This document shows positions 55,249-64,000 of a stretch of 64,000 nt of DNA, piece by piece. The DNA is from Heterohyrax brucei (Eukaryota > Chordata > Mammalia > Hyracoidea > Procaviidae): the NCBI GenBank assembly GCA_028571685.1, contig CM053143.1:154002329-154066328 (forward strand), given 5' to 3'. The position numbers and the translations under genes are program-made. The notes beneath the pieces are model-generated. The model did not search any database. It saw nothing but the letters and a program-made list of their open reading frames with translations, and had not been told where the DNA came from. The stretch's first letter is position 1, and each line of letters begins with the position of its first letter.

Positions 55249-56211
55249 TGTGACCAGACCACTCAAAGATGGTTTGGTGCAGACATAGAGACACAAAAGG
55301 GGCGAAGACAAACAAAGCAGCTTTATTTGGCTGGCCAAGCAAACAAGCACACTTGGGATTGGTTACCAAGATGGCTCCCAGAACAATGGCACGATGGGTT
55401 TGTTTATAAAAACCAAACCCTACTGCCATTGAGTAGATTCTGACTCATAGCAACCCTACAGGTCAGGGTAGAACTGCCTGGTAGAGTTTCCAAGGAGCAC
55501 CTGGTAGATTCAAACTGCTGACCTTTTGCCTAGCAGATGTAGCACTTAGCTTCTATACCACCAGGGTTTCCTTTGTTTATATAGATTAAGGAAATCAGGT
55601 CTGGAGTCATCAGGGCTGCCTTGAGGTGGGGTCAGCTTGCAGACTGGCCCGGCTCTGAAGGGGGTTCATGGGGCATTCGGATCTTTCTTGCTTGCTCAGT
55701 CTGAGAAAAGGTGGGGTGGCGGAGTTAAGAGGATAGGGGGTGGGGAGGTAGGCGAGATGTTTTCTCAAACTGGATCTTAGGCTAGGACCCTTTGCTTCTG
55801 AAAGCCTTTTGCCAGTTTTGGGCTGCTAAAGTTTGGTTCCACCTGGTGGGAGGAGAGTTCCAGGGTCACCCTGAGGACAGGGTCCATGATTCTGTGTGTG
55901 TCTGGCAGGCCAGATCTAGTTCTTGCCAGTTTCAGCTGGTTCTGTGACCCCAGTCATTTGTCTTCCAAAACTCAGCCAGAAACGGGAAGCATACCTGACT
56001 ACGGAGATAGCGTAAAGACCCTGTTTCTACGTCACAGAGGATGGCAGGCCCAGCCCTTTGCCTGTTGGACATGGCTGGCAGCCTGCTGGTCTCCTTTTCG
56101 TTCCTACAGAGTAAAGATAACAAGAAATTGCTACTCTTGAGATTATTTTCAACTTTAGCTCTACTTTTACATTTGAGTTGGGGGAGCAGGCAAGCTATGG
56201 CATATACCTCA
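55249..56211 (-). mobile_element. Probable retroviral LTR, minus, split by a SINE
   Basis: On the minus strand the block runs from 'tgaggtatatgcc' (56,211) to '...ctggtcaca' (55,249), TG...CA. It has a TATA-type box (plus 55,572-55,583) and an AATAAA signal (plus 55,322-55,327) in the order expected of U3-R-U5. A G-rich, polypurine-like run lies just outside its 5' side (minus 'gggggagac'), hinting that it was a 3' LTR. About 790 bp without the SINE. The family is not recognised and no viral protein is encoded. The 102-residue minus frame at 55,932-56,240 is not viral by eye. Confidence 0.5.
55409..55571 (-). repeat. AfroSINE in the LTR, with target duplication
   Basis: 'aaccaaaccctactgccatt' to 'ccaccagggtttcc', flanked by a perfect 10-bp duplication 'tttgtttata' at 55,399-55,408 and 55,572-55,581. 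Confidence 0.95.
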
Positions 56212-56244
56212 GTCTCCCCCTGATGGAAATGTTTCAGCAATTTC

Positions 56245-56350
56245 CCAGTGTGTTGGGGATAAAGTCCAAGTTCCTTATCTTGGCTCTAGATGTCTTCTTG
56301 ATCTGGCCACCTGGCTGCCTCTCACGCCTTCGGCAACCCTCCTACTTGTA
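56245..56350 (+). repeat. L2 LINE fragment
   Basis: 'gggataaagtccaagttcct' and 'cttgatctggccacctggct', typical L2 words. Confidence 0.65.
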
Positions 56351-56600
56351 GACTCTGTTCTCAGGGCTTCAAGGACTCGTGATTCTGTGACAACTCCGTG
56401 ATTTCTGACACACGTTAGCTTTACGCAGGTCGCTCGTTTCCTTTCAAGGATATCAGTTGCGTAGCATCAGTTTTAAGTGTTACTCTCCTCAGAAGATCTA
56501 GCTTTCACAAGGCATCTTCATCACAGGCTGGGTGGAAGGGTACCTCTCACTGCTCCCAAGTACCCCAGTATCATTGTCACCTGTTGTACTTTACCTGCAA
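56351..56600. other. Unassigned sequence, possibly L2-derived
   Basis: No clear repeat or gene beyond the adjoining L2 fragment. Confidence 0.35.
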
Positions 56601-56793
56601 AACAAAAACCCCTTGTTGTTGAGTCCAGTTCTGACTCATAGTGACCCTATAACACAGAGGAGAATTACCCCACAGAGTGATCTTTATGGAAGCCGACTGT
56701 CACATCTCTTCTTCTTGGGATCAGCCGGTGGCTCTGAATCGATGATCTTTCAAGTAGCGGCCGAGTGCTTAACCACTGCACTACCAGGGCTAC
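56601..56793 (-). repeat. AfroSINE-like SINE, long form
   Basis: 'acaaaaaccccttgttgttg', 'gtgatctttatggaagccga' and 'ccgagtgcttaaccactgca'. Confidence 0.85.
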
Positions 56794-57299
56794 TCTTGTG
56801 CCTTACAGTGACTGTGCTTCAGTATCCAGTCTCTGCCTAGGTGAGAATACCCTAAGGGCAGCTGTGCTTCAGGCCTCTGTCTCCCTAGTTCCTAATCACA
56901 GAATGCCCTCCTTAAGGGTTGGTAGGACAGTGGGTGGCTCCAATGATTCCTTTTATGAGGTCCTCACTGGCAGCCTTAAAGCCATAGGAGAGACCAACTT
57001 TTGAGATTCCCTACAAAATACTTTCTTTACATAGACCCTAAGTTAGAATCATAAAATCATAGGACCTGAGAACTGGGTAGAACTTACAGGTTACCTAGGG
57101 GAGTTGTTTTCAACCAAAAGGGCAAAATGAGAAAAACAAATGAGACAATTTCTTTTTTTATCAGCTGTATAGGACAAAGAACTAGGTTTGGCCTTTGTCC
57201 CAAGTTTCTGAAAATATCCTTTGGAATTTGCCACTAATCAAGGTGTCTTTGTTTTTCTAAAACAGCCAGGTAACTCTTACACATGTGCAAATGAGTAGG
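56794..57299. other. Unassigned sequence
   Basis: No gene. 'ataggacctgagaactgggt' at 57,059 suggests an old MIR-type remnant. Confidence 0.35.
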
Positions 57300-57870
57300 G
57301 TCTACTTAGACAGCGTCTGGGCTAGGGACCTCAGGAAGCTAGGGGGAGGGGCATGTTGCTGTCAGGCATGAATATTCATTGAGTGATTCATATGCCTTTA
57401 ATGCCTAATAACTGAGCTCTCCCTTGGAGAGGCATGCTGGGCTTGGTGAAAACTTCCATGCCTGGGAAAGGGTGTGGCTCATCCCTGGGGAACAATGAAA
57501 GCCTCAACCTGGAGACTTTTCCAGATCTTGGCCTGTAGTGTCTCTTCACTTGTATAGGTCCTGTTTATAATAAACCGATAACTTTAAGTATAGATAATAA
57601 AACCTGTTGCTGTCAAGTTGATTCTGATTAGCACCTCTATGGGTCAGAGTAGGACTGTCCTACAGAGTGTCAGAGGAGTGCCTAGTGGGTTTGAACTACT
57701 GACCTTTTAGTTAACAGCTGAGCCCTTAATCACCGGGCCACCAGCGCTCCAAGCATAGGTAATAGTCTTTTAAGAATTTTGTGAACATTAATGAATCTAC
57801 AGAGGCCATGAGGCTCTGACTTGGTTTGAAGTGAGTGATTGAGAGAAAGACTGTGCACCGTCGATTTGTC
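57300..57870 (+). mobile_element. Possible ERVL-type LTR, split by a SINE
   Basis: 'ttgtataggtcctgtttata' followed by 'ataaaccgataactttaagt' (an AATAAA signal), and after the SINE 'gaattttgtgaacattaatg'. This order resembles the R/U5 part of an old ERVL-type LTR. Limits are uncertain. Confidence 0.4.
57597..57750 (-). repeat. AfroSINE-like SINE, short form
   Basis: 'aataaaacctgttgctgtca', 'gtgtcagaggagtgcctagt' and 'ccaccagcgctcc'. The flanks 'aagtatagataata' (57,584-57,597) and 'aagcataggtaata' (from 57,751) look like a diverged 14-bp target duplication. Confidence 0.9.
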
Positions 57871-58225
57871 AAGAAGAATAAAGTACTTTTAGTTTAAGTC
57901 TTAGTCCCAGGTGGGTAGAGTGAAAGAGCTGTGTTGATCTGAAAGGTCAGGGAGTTGTGCAGACTCCTGAGTTTAAGGCTGATATTTAATATCCTGGTCT
58001 GAGGTAGTCAGAAACATCTTGACCTAGCTCAGAGTGGCCTAAAATGAAGTCTGACCTAACTCTGGGTGGTTTGAGTCCAAGAGGAAGTGCTGGTGAGGAG
58101 GATCATGGAGAAGTGGGTATATAAAGACTGGATCTATTTCTGGGTGGAAATGAGATTTATAGTGATTCTTCCCATGCAGTTAGTGATGAACATAATGTTG
58201 GTCCACCTTGCCTTGTTTATAATGC
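57871..58225. other. Unassigned sequence
   Basis: No repeat or gene recognised. The 89-residue frame starting at 58,087 runs into a SINE. Confidence 0.4.
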
Positions 58226-58335
58226 AGTACCCACCAGGTGCTCCTTGGAAACTCTATGGCAGCAGTTCTACTCTGTCCGATAGGGTCACTAAGAGTCACA
58301 GTTGGCTCAGTGGCAGTAGGTTCTTTGGTTTAGGC
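58226..58335 (+). repeat. AfroSINE 3' part
   Basis: 'ccaccaggtgctccttggaa', 'tactctgtccgatagggtca', then 'cagtggcagtaggttctttg'. Head missing. Confidence 0.85.
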
Positions 58336-58505
58336 TCACTGAGTGCATTAGGTTAAATGTATGCAATTTAAATTACATTTTTTTCATTTAGAGATTGTCT
58401 TCTCGTTTTAAACTTAAAATGCCTTTTTGTTAATAAATGATGTGCTAGTAGGTTTTTGTTGTTCTTCGTTTCCCTTAATTTTCTTAGCAGCCTCAGGTTA
58501 GTTGC

Positions 58506-59048
58506 AAGGTCTGACAATTAAGTCCACAAACTTGATTGTTCTAAGTGCTACATACCTCATTGTTGAATCTCACTACAGTCACCTTTGAGGTACTTCCCTT
58601 GGGAAGCTATCCACCAATGTTAGTGCCTAGTCCACCCTTCAAAGTAGTTTTGGAACTCTCTGGAATGGCCGTTGTGCATGGTGGCAATGTGGCAAGTTCA
58701 CGTTGTTTTTATAGTTTGTTTTATAATTGCTTTTAGCCAGTAAAGAAATAACTGCTTTGGAACACCCCCCCTACTCACTTGAGATGACTCCCAATGACTT
58801 TTTTCTTGACCCAGAGATAAAGGGAATACTGAAAGGAAGACATTTTGGTGACATTCAGGACATTGAAGGTAATCTGACGACGGCTCTGGTGGTCGTTCCA
58901 GAAAAAGAATTCCGAAGTTGCTTTGAAGGTTGGACTAGGTGCTGACATCGGTGCATAGCTTCCCAAGGGGAGTAATTGGCAGGTAGCAGTAGTGATATGA
59001 GGTAGGTACCACTTTTTATAGGATGAGTTAGTGAACTTCATTGGCAGT
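58506..59048 (+). mobile_element. Mariner-derived element with long inverted ends, copy 3
   Basis: Best-preserved of the three copies. The left end is 'aggtctgacaattaagtcca' and the right end the complement of 'gtgaacttcattggcagtgc'. Inverted arms are about 58,506-58,690 and 58,878-59,048. Confidence 0.85.
58727..58945 (+). pseudogene. Mariner transposase C-terminal fragment (72 codons)
   Basis: The frame carries HPPYSLEMTPNDFFLDPEIK, matching the mariner (Tc1/mariner superfamily, DD34D class) C-terminal signature YSPDLAPxDxxLFxxxK. It is followed by KGRHFGDIQDIEGNL and ends CFEGWTRC, the usual mariner C-terminus. Within the signature the Asp expected after 'YS' is replaced (YSLEMTPND), and the N-terminal DNA-binding part and the first two catalytic acids are absent. 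The ATG is incidental. Mariner transposase cuts and pastes DNA between TA target sites; this fragment cannot do so. Confidence 0.8.
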
Positions 59049-59868
59049 GCTTGTGTTAGTTCTTTCTTTCTTTCTTTTAAATTTAATTGATCTATTAAAC
59101 CTAAAAAGGTCTGGAAACTCCAGATCTAATGTCACTCCCCTCAGGACTGAGGTAAGAGAGATGCTGAGTTTGCCTGTGGCCAAACAAAAAATAAGTGTTT
59201 CAGTCCAGTCTCCTTCTGCTGTTGTTGCATAACACAGTTGTGTACTTTAAACAATATTATGTAAATCTGATGTAATTGATTTTCTGTTCAGCATTTCTAA
59301 TTCGGAAAGAAAACGATCAGTTAACACATTTGTTGTATTGCAATTGGAAATAAGCTTGCTCTGAGAGGCATCTATAACCATAAGGTATTGCTATCTGTCA
59401 GTATTTGGTGGGGTTTTAAGAAATGCTAAGAATCCTAAAACTATATATATGTAAAGTTATTTTTGGCTTTGATGTGGAAGTAAAGACTTGTTCTCTGTTT
59501 GTGTATGATTACTAAGTTTGAAGCTGTAAGCACCTTAAAAAAATCTAAAGTGATTTTAAACCTGAGTGTTTTTAAAATTCTGTTTTAAAAATCTGGATAC
59601 TGAAAATTCCACTTGTAAGAAATTACCATAATAATGAGAGCTGTGTGGAGATGTAAAAAGGTATCATTAAAACACTGGGTTAATAAAATCTAGAAATAAT
59701 GTAAAGCTCAACAAACGAGTTAAATACTTTTTGATTTATTCATACAGTAGATACAATGGAGGTGCTTTGAATAACTGTATTTTAATTTTCTTCTATATGC
59801 TGGCCCTTATTTTCATATTTTTATCTATGGCAAACATATTTTACATGAAATATCTCTATCTAGGTGCA
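59049..59868. other. Unassigned AT-rich sequence
   Basis: Starts with a short TTTC repeat (59,062-59,078). No repeat family or gene recognised. Confidence 0.4.
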
Positions 59869-60024
59869 TAGAAACTCTGGTGGCATAGTGGTTAAGTGCT
59901 ATAGTTGCTAACCAGAAAGTCAGCAGTTCAAATTCTCCAGGCGTTCTTGGGAACTCTATGGGTCAGTTCTGTCTGTAGGGTTGCTAGGAGCTGAAATTGA
60001 CTTGACATCAGTGAGTTTGGTTTA
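59869..60024 (+). repeat. AfroSINE-like SINE, short form
   Basis: 'agaaactctggtggcatagt', 'gctaaccagaaagtcagcag' and tail 'cttgacatcagtgagtttgg'. Confidence 0.9.
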
Positions 60025-60649
60025 TACATACATAGCTGTATCTGGGTGTGTGCCTATGTATATGTACATACACATGTATAGTAGGATGTAACTAGAAAGT
60101 AAATAAAATCTGCCTAGCTTTGCAAAATGGTATTCATTACTTGTTTTTTTTCTTATATTTCCCCCAATTTGACATAATTGATTATTACAATTTGATTGCC
60201 AAAATTTGGTATATGCAGACTATACTTTTGGGTTTTTGCAATTTTAGCTTTTATACCCTCGATTTTATGCAGTTTGGTTTAACTTCAATACCTGAGACAG
60301 GTGACACTAGACCAACAGACCATACTATAGAATACGGCCGATTTCATTTTGAATATTGTGTTCTGTAACTTTATATTTGAGGTGTGCACATTCTAATTAA
60401 GCTTTAATAGGGCCAAGCACAACCATAAACTCAAATATCTAGAAGGCATTTGAAAAAGCGATTTTGCCTAGGTATTCCGTTTTGCTTGTGGACCTGGCTG
60501 TACTTCAGCTCAGAGTAGGAACACTGGCCATGGAAATCACCAGAACTGCAGTCTGCGCGCCTAAAAACTGGAAGGAGTGTCATTCTTAGCATTTCCATCT
60601 CAAAGGTAGTCTCCTTGAAAGAGGAAGACAGTAGGTACCTGGCTAAACA
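60025..60649. other. Unassigned AT-rich sequence
   Basis: No repeat family or gene recognised. The 82-residue frame at 60,120 has no domain. Confidence 0.4.
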
Positions 60650-60688
60650 GTATGTGTGTGGGTGTGTGTGTATGTATGTGTTTGTGCA

Positions 60689-60720
<32 letters not shown>

Positions 60721-60724
60721 CGAG
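60650..60724. repeat. Compound (TG)n-(AG)n microsatellite
   Basis: Interrupted TG repeats followed directly by an AG repeat, about 75 bp in all. The minus-strand frame with poly(His/Thr) here is an artefact of the repeat. Confidence 0.95.
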
Positions 60725-60802
60725 ATACAAGGAGATAAAGGTGAAACTGTAACAGTGTTTGTGGCCCTTTGGGCACAACTGGGTTGCCCTATTACAGTTT
60801 GT

Positions 60803-61015
60803 ACGAAAACCAAAAGTCATTTGCTATTGAGTAGATTCCAACTCACTGTCACTTCCGTGTGTCAGAGTGGAGCTGTGCGCCATAGGGTTCTCAGTGGCTG
60901 ATTTTTCAGACACAGATCACCAGGACTTTCTTCTAAGGCACCCCTGGGTGAACTCAAGCCTCCAGCCTTTTAGTCAGCAGCTGAGCCTGTTGACTGTTAG
61001 TACCATCCAGGCACA
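60803..61015 (-). repeat. AfroSINE-like SINE, long form, diverged
   Basis: 'agtcatttgctattgagtag', 'gatcaccaggactttcttct' and 'ccttttagtcagcagctgag'. Confidence 0.8.
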
Positions 61016-61187
61016 CCACAGCTCTTAGAGTTGCCAGTAGTCTCCTTCCTAGTAGTTGTCTCACTTATAAATAGGTGATTAATTAGTTCCCTTATGCATT
61101 GCCCTCTTTCTAGAAAGTGAGAACAAGGAGTAGGAACCATGTCTTTTTATTCCCCTGCACCTAGATAGTGCCTTTTGCATATGTGTT

Positions 61188-61782
61188 GTTGTTGTTAGGT
61201 GCCACTGAGTCAGTTCTGACTCATAGCGACCCCAGGCACTACCACAGAACCAAACACTGCCCGGGCTTGCACCATGTCCACAATCGTTTTAATGCCTAAG
61301 CCCATTGTTGTAGCCACTGTGTCAATCCATCTCGAGGGTCTTCCTCTTTTTCGCTGACCCTCCACTCTACCAAGCGTGAAGAACTTCTCCAGGAACTGAT
61401 AACTCCCGACCACATGGTCAAATTATGCTAGATGTAGTCTCACCACCTTTACTTCCAAGGAGCATTCTAGTTGTACTTCTTCCAGAACAGGTCTGTTTCT
61501 TCTTCTGGCAGTCCATGGTACATTGAACATTCTTCTCCAGGATTGCAATTCAAAGGGGTCATTTCTTCTGTTTTCCTTATTCATTGTCGAGTTTTCGCAT
61601 GCATATGATGTGACCGAAAGTACCATGGCATGAGTCAGGCACACCTTAGTCTTCAAGATGACAGCTTTACTTCTCAGGGCTTTAAAGAGGTCCTTTGCAG
61701 CAGATTTTCCCAGTGCAATGTATCTTTTGTTTTTTTGACTGCTGCTTCCACGGGCACTGATTGTGGAGCTAAGTAAAATGAG
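61188..61782 (-). mobile_element. RTE (BovB-like) LINE 3' part, minus
   Basis: Starts with the reversed terminus 'tgttgttgttaggtgccact' and extends to 'ggcactgattgtggagctaa', which pairs with 'tccacaatcaatgcccatgg' of the plus copy at 49.6 kb. The minus frames (61,210-61,413 and 61,423-61,656) retain GRPSRWIDTVATTMGLGIK and LTHAMVLSVTSYACE words of the RTE C-terminal region but are broken. Confidence 0.85.
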
Positions 61783-61821
61783 TACTTAATATATTGGTTA
61801 TGTTGATGCCTGTAGGGGCCT

Positions 61822-62150
61822 TGTTGTGGTGTGGTACCTTCTAGTGGGTTTTGACTCACAAAAAACCAAAAGTAAACCTGTTCAGTTGATGCCAACTCAT
61901 AGTGACCCTATGGACAGGGGAGAACTGCTCCCATAGAGTTTCCAAGGAGCTTCTGCCTGGCAGGTTTGAACTGCTAACCTTCTGGTTAGTAGCTGTAGTA
62001 CTTAACCACTATGCCACCAGGGTTTCTAGAACTGGTCTGTAGGGTTTCCTTGGCTATAATCCTTCCAGGGGCAGATTCCTGGATCTTTCTCCCACAGAAC
62101 TGTAGAATGGATTCAAATCACCAGCCTTTCATTGCATCACCAGGGCTCCT
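61822..62150 (-). repeat. AfroSINE long form split by a second SINE
   Basis: Outer parts are 61,822-61,857 ('ggtaccttctagtgggtttt' then 'gactca') and 62,029-62,150 ('gggtttccttggctataatc' to 'atcaccagggctcc'). Confidence 0.75.
61858..62028 (-). repeat. AfroSINE short form, inner nested copy
   Basis: 'acctgttcagttgatgccaa', 'gagtttccaaggagcttctg' and 'actatgccaccagggtttct'. Same orientation as the outer long-form copy. Confidence 0.85.
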
Positions 62151-63554
62151 TCTTTGGTTCTTAAAAGCCCTTATTTATGTTTCCTTTTATTATTATTTTT
62201 TTAACCTTGTGCTGACTCAGCACCCCCACCCCCGACTTCTCACTACACCACCCCCACCCCCCTGCTAGTTGTTTCTTAAAGCCCTCTCTAGAACAAGAGG
62301 ACAGAGCCGTTTAAACAGACCGAATGAAGCAGGTGCTTGGCTAGTTCAATAGCAGGACAGGTCCACCTTCCATGCGCCATGAGCTTAAAAACAAGGGAGC
62401 CAGGCCTTAGTCCTCTTTTATGATGCTTAGAATTGATATTGAGTCCTCCCTGTCCTTGATGCTCCTACATTCTAGGTAGCTTTATGACAAAAACTTTGAA
62501 GTATTATGAAGCCAAGCATCTGCTTCAACATCTGCAATAATACAGGACTGTAGCCTTTGAGGACAACTGATTTGGACTATGGCATCTCTGCAGGGAACAC
62601 CAGCTTTTTCATACACAACATGTATGTCCCTCTATAACTTGAGAAGGGAGCTTTCTGAAGACAGACACGATTTCCATACAAAGGACAGTACCTGAGATTG
62701 TGGACACCCAGGAATTGCTTGTTGAGTAAGTAAATAAGTACCTGGCTAAATGTCCTTCTAGCTGTTGAATGTTGTCTTGTGTTTGATGTGCCATTTCTGC
62801 TGTGGTTCACTCAGTTCAGAATTTGAAATGTGTGTTATTTATGAAGAGGACAACTCTTTGTCCGTTGTGTCCTCAAAACTGTAGTTGTTCTACTCCGCCA
62901 CACAATTCTTCTAAATTGGAGACTAACTTTCTCATTTTGCAAAGCATGTAAAACTGTGAATATTGGAAGCCATGCGCTATCAATATGTTGTTATCAATTT
63001 CCAAATCTGATCAATTACAGACTGTACAATTATAACTCATCAACTCTTTTTTTTTTTGGTAAAATACTGTATTTTAAAATTAATGTTTTCCATGAGAAGA
63101 CCGATTTTTGCTGTGATTCAGAAATTAGAGAACAAATGGTGAGAATATATGCTAAGCTTAAATTAGTGTGCCTCCTTTTATAGACCACAGAAGTTTGTTG
63201 CTTCCCTGTTTGCCTTGTCACTCAGGAAGCTCAGAGCTAAGATTTGTGCCCACTCATGTTACCTATTCTTAACCTGGATCTTCTGAAACAGCTATTGCAT
63301 CTGCATTTTCCTTCATTACCTTGTTTTTTTTAACCCTCTTCATGACTTTGTATTTTGTTGAAAGTGGCCTCAGTTTCTTTCTGGCATAAGGAAAATTATG
63401 GTTTACAAAAAGGAAAAAAATCTCCCTCAGCATTCATAGGTGCTTTGCCAAGGCCAGCAATGCCTGCTTTTAACTCATAAGAGAGATCAGTGCTCCAAAG
63501 GATCCTGCTTTCTCCAGCATCACAGACAATGTGAAGTATGAGTGTTATACTGGA
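62151..63554. other. Unassigned sequence
   Basis: Includes a C-rich simple stretch at about 62,219-62,265 ('cacccccacccccgac'). No gene or clear repeat otherwise. Confidence 0.4.
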
Positions 63555-63760
63555 ACATTCAGTGTGGCAGAAAGAGCCTTGGATTTGGGATCAGCAGAAC
63601 TGAGTTCCTGTTACAATTTTATTAATATCTTCGACATGACCCTTAACCCATCTGTGCTTCAGTTTTGCTTTTTATGCATTAAGCACAGAAACACGTCATC
63701 TATCAAATGCACTGGATTTTCGCAGATGTAAAATAAGATAACACACGTTAGTTTGTTTTG
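63555..63760 (+). repeat. MIR-like SINE
   Basis: 'cagtgtggcagaaagagcct' followed by 'tggatttgggatcagcagaa', then 'catgacccttaacccatctg', 'tgcttcagttttgc' and 'gcagatgtaaaataagataa' in MIR order. Confidence 0.75.
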
Positions 63761-64000
63761 TAAATGTGACAGTGATCTACATTTCTGTGTCCACCTCCTC
63801 CCTTGTCTGTAAGGGCTCCTCAAGATCAGAGACTGATCAAGATCTGAGACTGTTAAACATGGGTGACACTAAGTTACTCATGTTTTTTTTTTTTCTGGAA
63901 AAGTTCCACAAATCAGAGCCTGTTTATTAAAACACCAGGTCATTGTCCGCTAGTCTTAATTTTGGGCCTTCCGTGTGCTTTCTTTTGCCTCTAGGATATT
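63761..64000. other. Unassigned sequence to window edge
   Basis: 'tctgtaagggctcctcaaga' may be a short L2-type remnant. A T-run lies at 63,882-63,894. No gene seen. Confidence 0.35.

Noticed and set aside
60431-60820. 129-codon minus frame with a His/Thr repeat
   Set aside because: The repeat is the translated TG/AG microsatellite. No domain.
1-64000. CRISPR arrays, operons, phage or bacterial defence systems
   Set aside because: Interspersed SINEs, LINEs, LTRs and a CpG island show mammalian nuclear DNA. No regularly spaced short repeats with unique spacers were seen.

Overview
The window is nuclear DNA of a placental mammal, and most likely of an afrotherian (an elephant or close relative). 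The call rests on repeats, not on a gene. Roughly fifty copies of an Afrotheria-type tRNA-derived SINE are scattered through it (A-box-like head, B-box-like 'GTTCGAATCC', tail 'GAGTCGGAATCGACTC'). They sit beside several copies of a BovB-like RTE LINE whose 3' end closes with the same tail module followed by 'CACCTAACAACAAC'. The species call is inference from recall of these families. No complete protein-coding gene can be supported. The only long open frames with recognisable protein motifs belong to transposable elements.

Layout. (1) 1-13.4 kb: repeat-poor, AT-rich, apparently single-copy DNA with only a few insertions (SINEs, two RTE 3' ends, L2, two MIRs). It looks like intron or gene-proximal sequence. 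(2) 13.48-15.62 kb: a strong CpG island, GC-rich with many CpGs, no TATA box evident, a palindromic E-box, a G-run tract and good splice-donor motifs on both strands. This is the only convincing cellular regulatory element here and probably the 5' end of one gene or of a divergent pair. A minus-strand first exon ending at 14,075 would run into the repeat-poor left side, so that direction is slightly favoured. (3) 15.6-64 kb: typical intergenic or intronic DNA packed with transposable elements.

The repeat-rich part contains: L2 fragments and MER5A- and MIR-like relics; three copies of a mariner-derived element with unusually long inverted ends; solo LTRs of at least three ERVL/MaLR-like types; L1 3' ends; a 5'-truncated L1 (38.9-41.4 kb) that still has an open reverse-transcriptase core and sits inside a hAT-type element with a perfect 10-bp target duplication; an old, heavily interrupted L1 (42.4-49.1 kb) carrying nested SINEs, an LTR and an RTE copy; and RTE fragments at 26, 34-37, 38.5, 47, 49.5 and 61 kb.

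What works together here is a retrotransposition economy: the RTE LINE encodes the reverse transcriptase, and the SINE carries the RTE-like 3' tail that this enzyme presumably recognises. Nesting (SINE in SINE, SINE in LTR, LTR in RTE, LTR/SINE/RTE in old L1, L1 in hAT) gives a readable relative history. No bacterial-type system, CRISPR array or novel gene cluster is present. The most unusual signals are structural: the long-inverted-repeat mariner derivatives, a perfect 28-bp fold-back inside the L1 reading frame, a 187-bp inverted duplication in the old L1, and the conserved near-palindromic tail shared by SINE and RTE.
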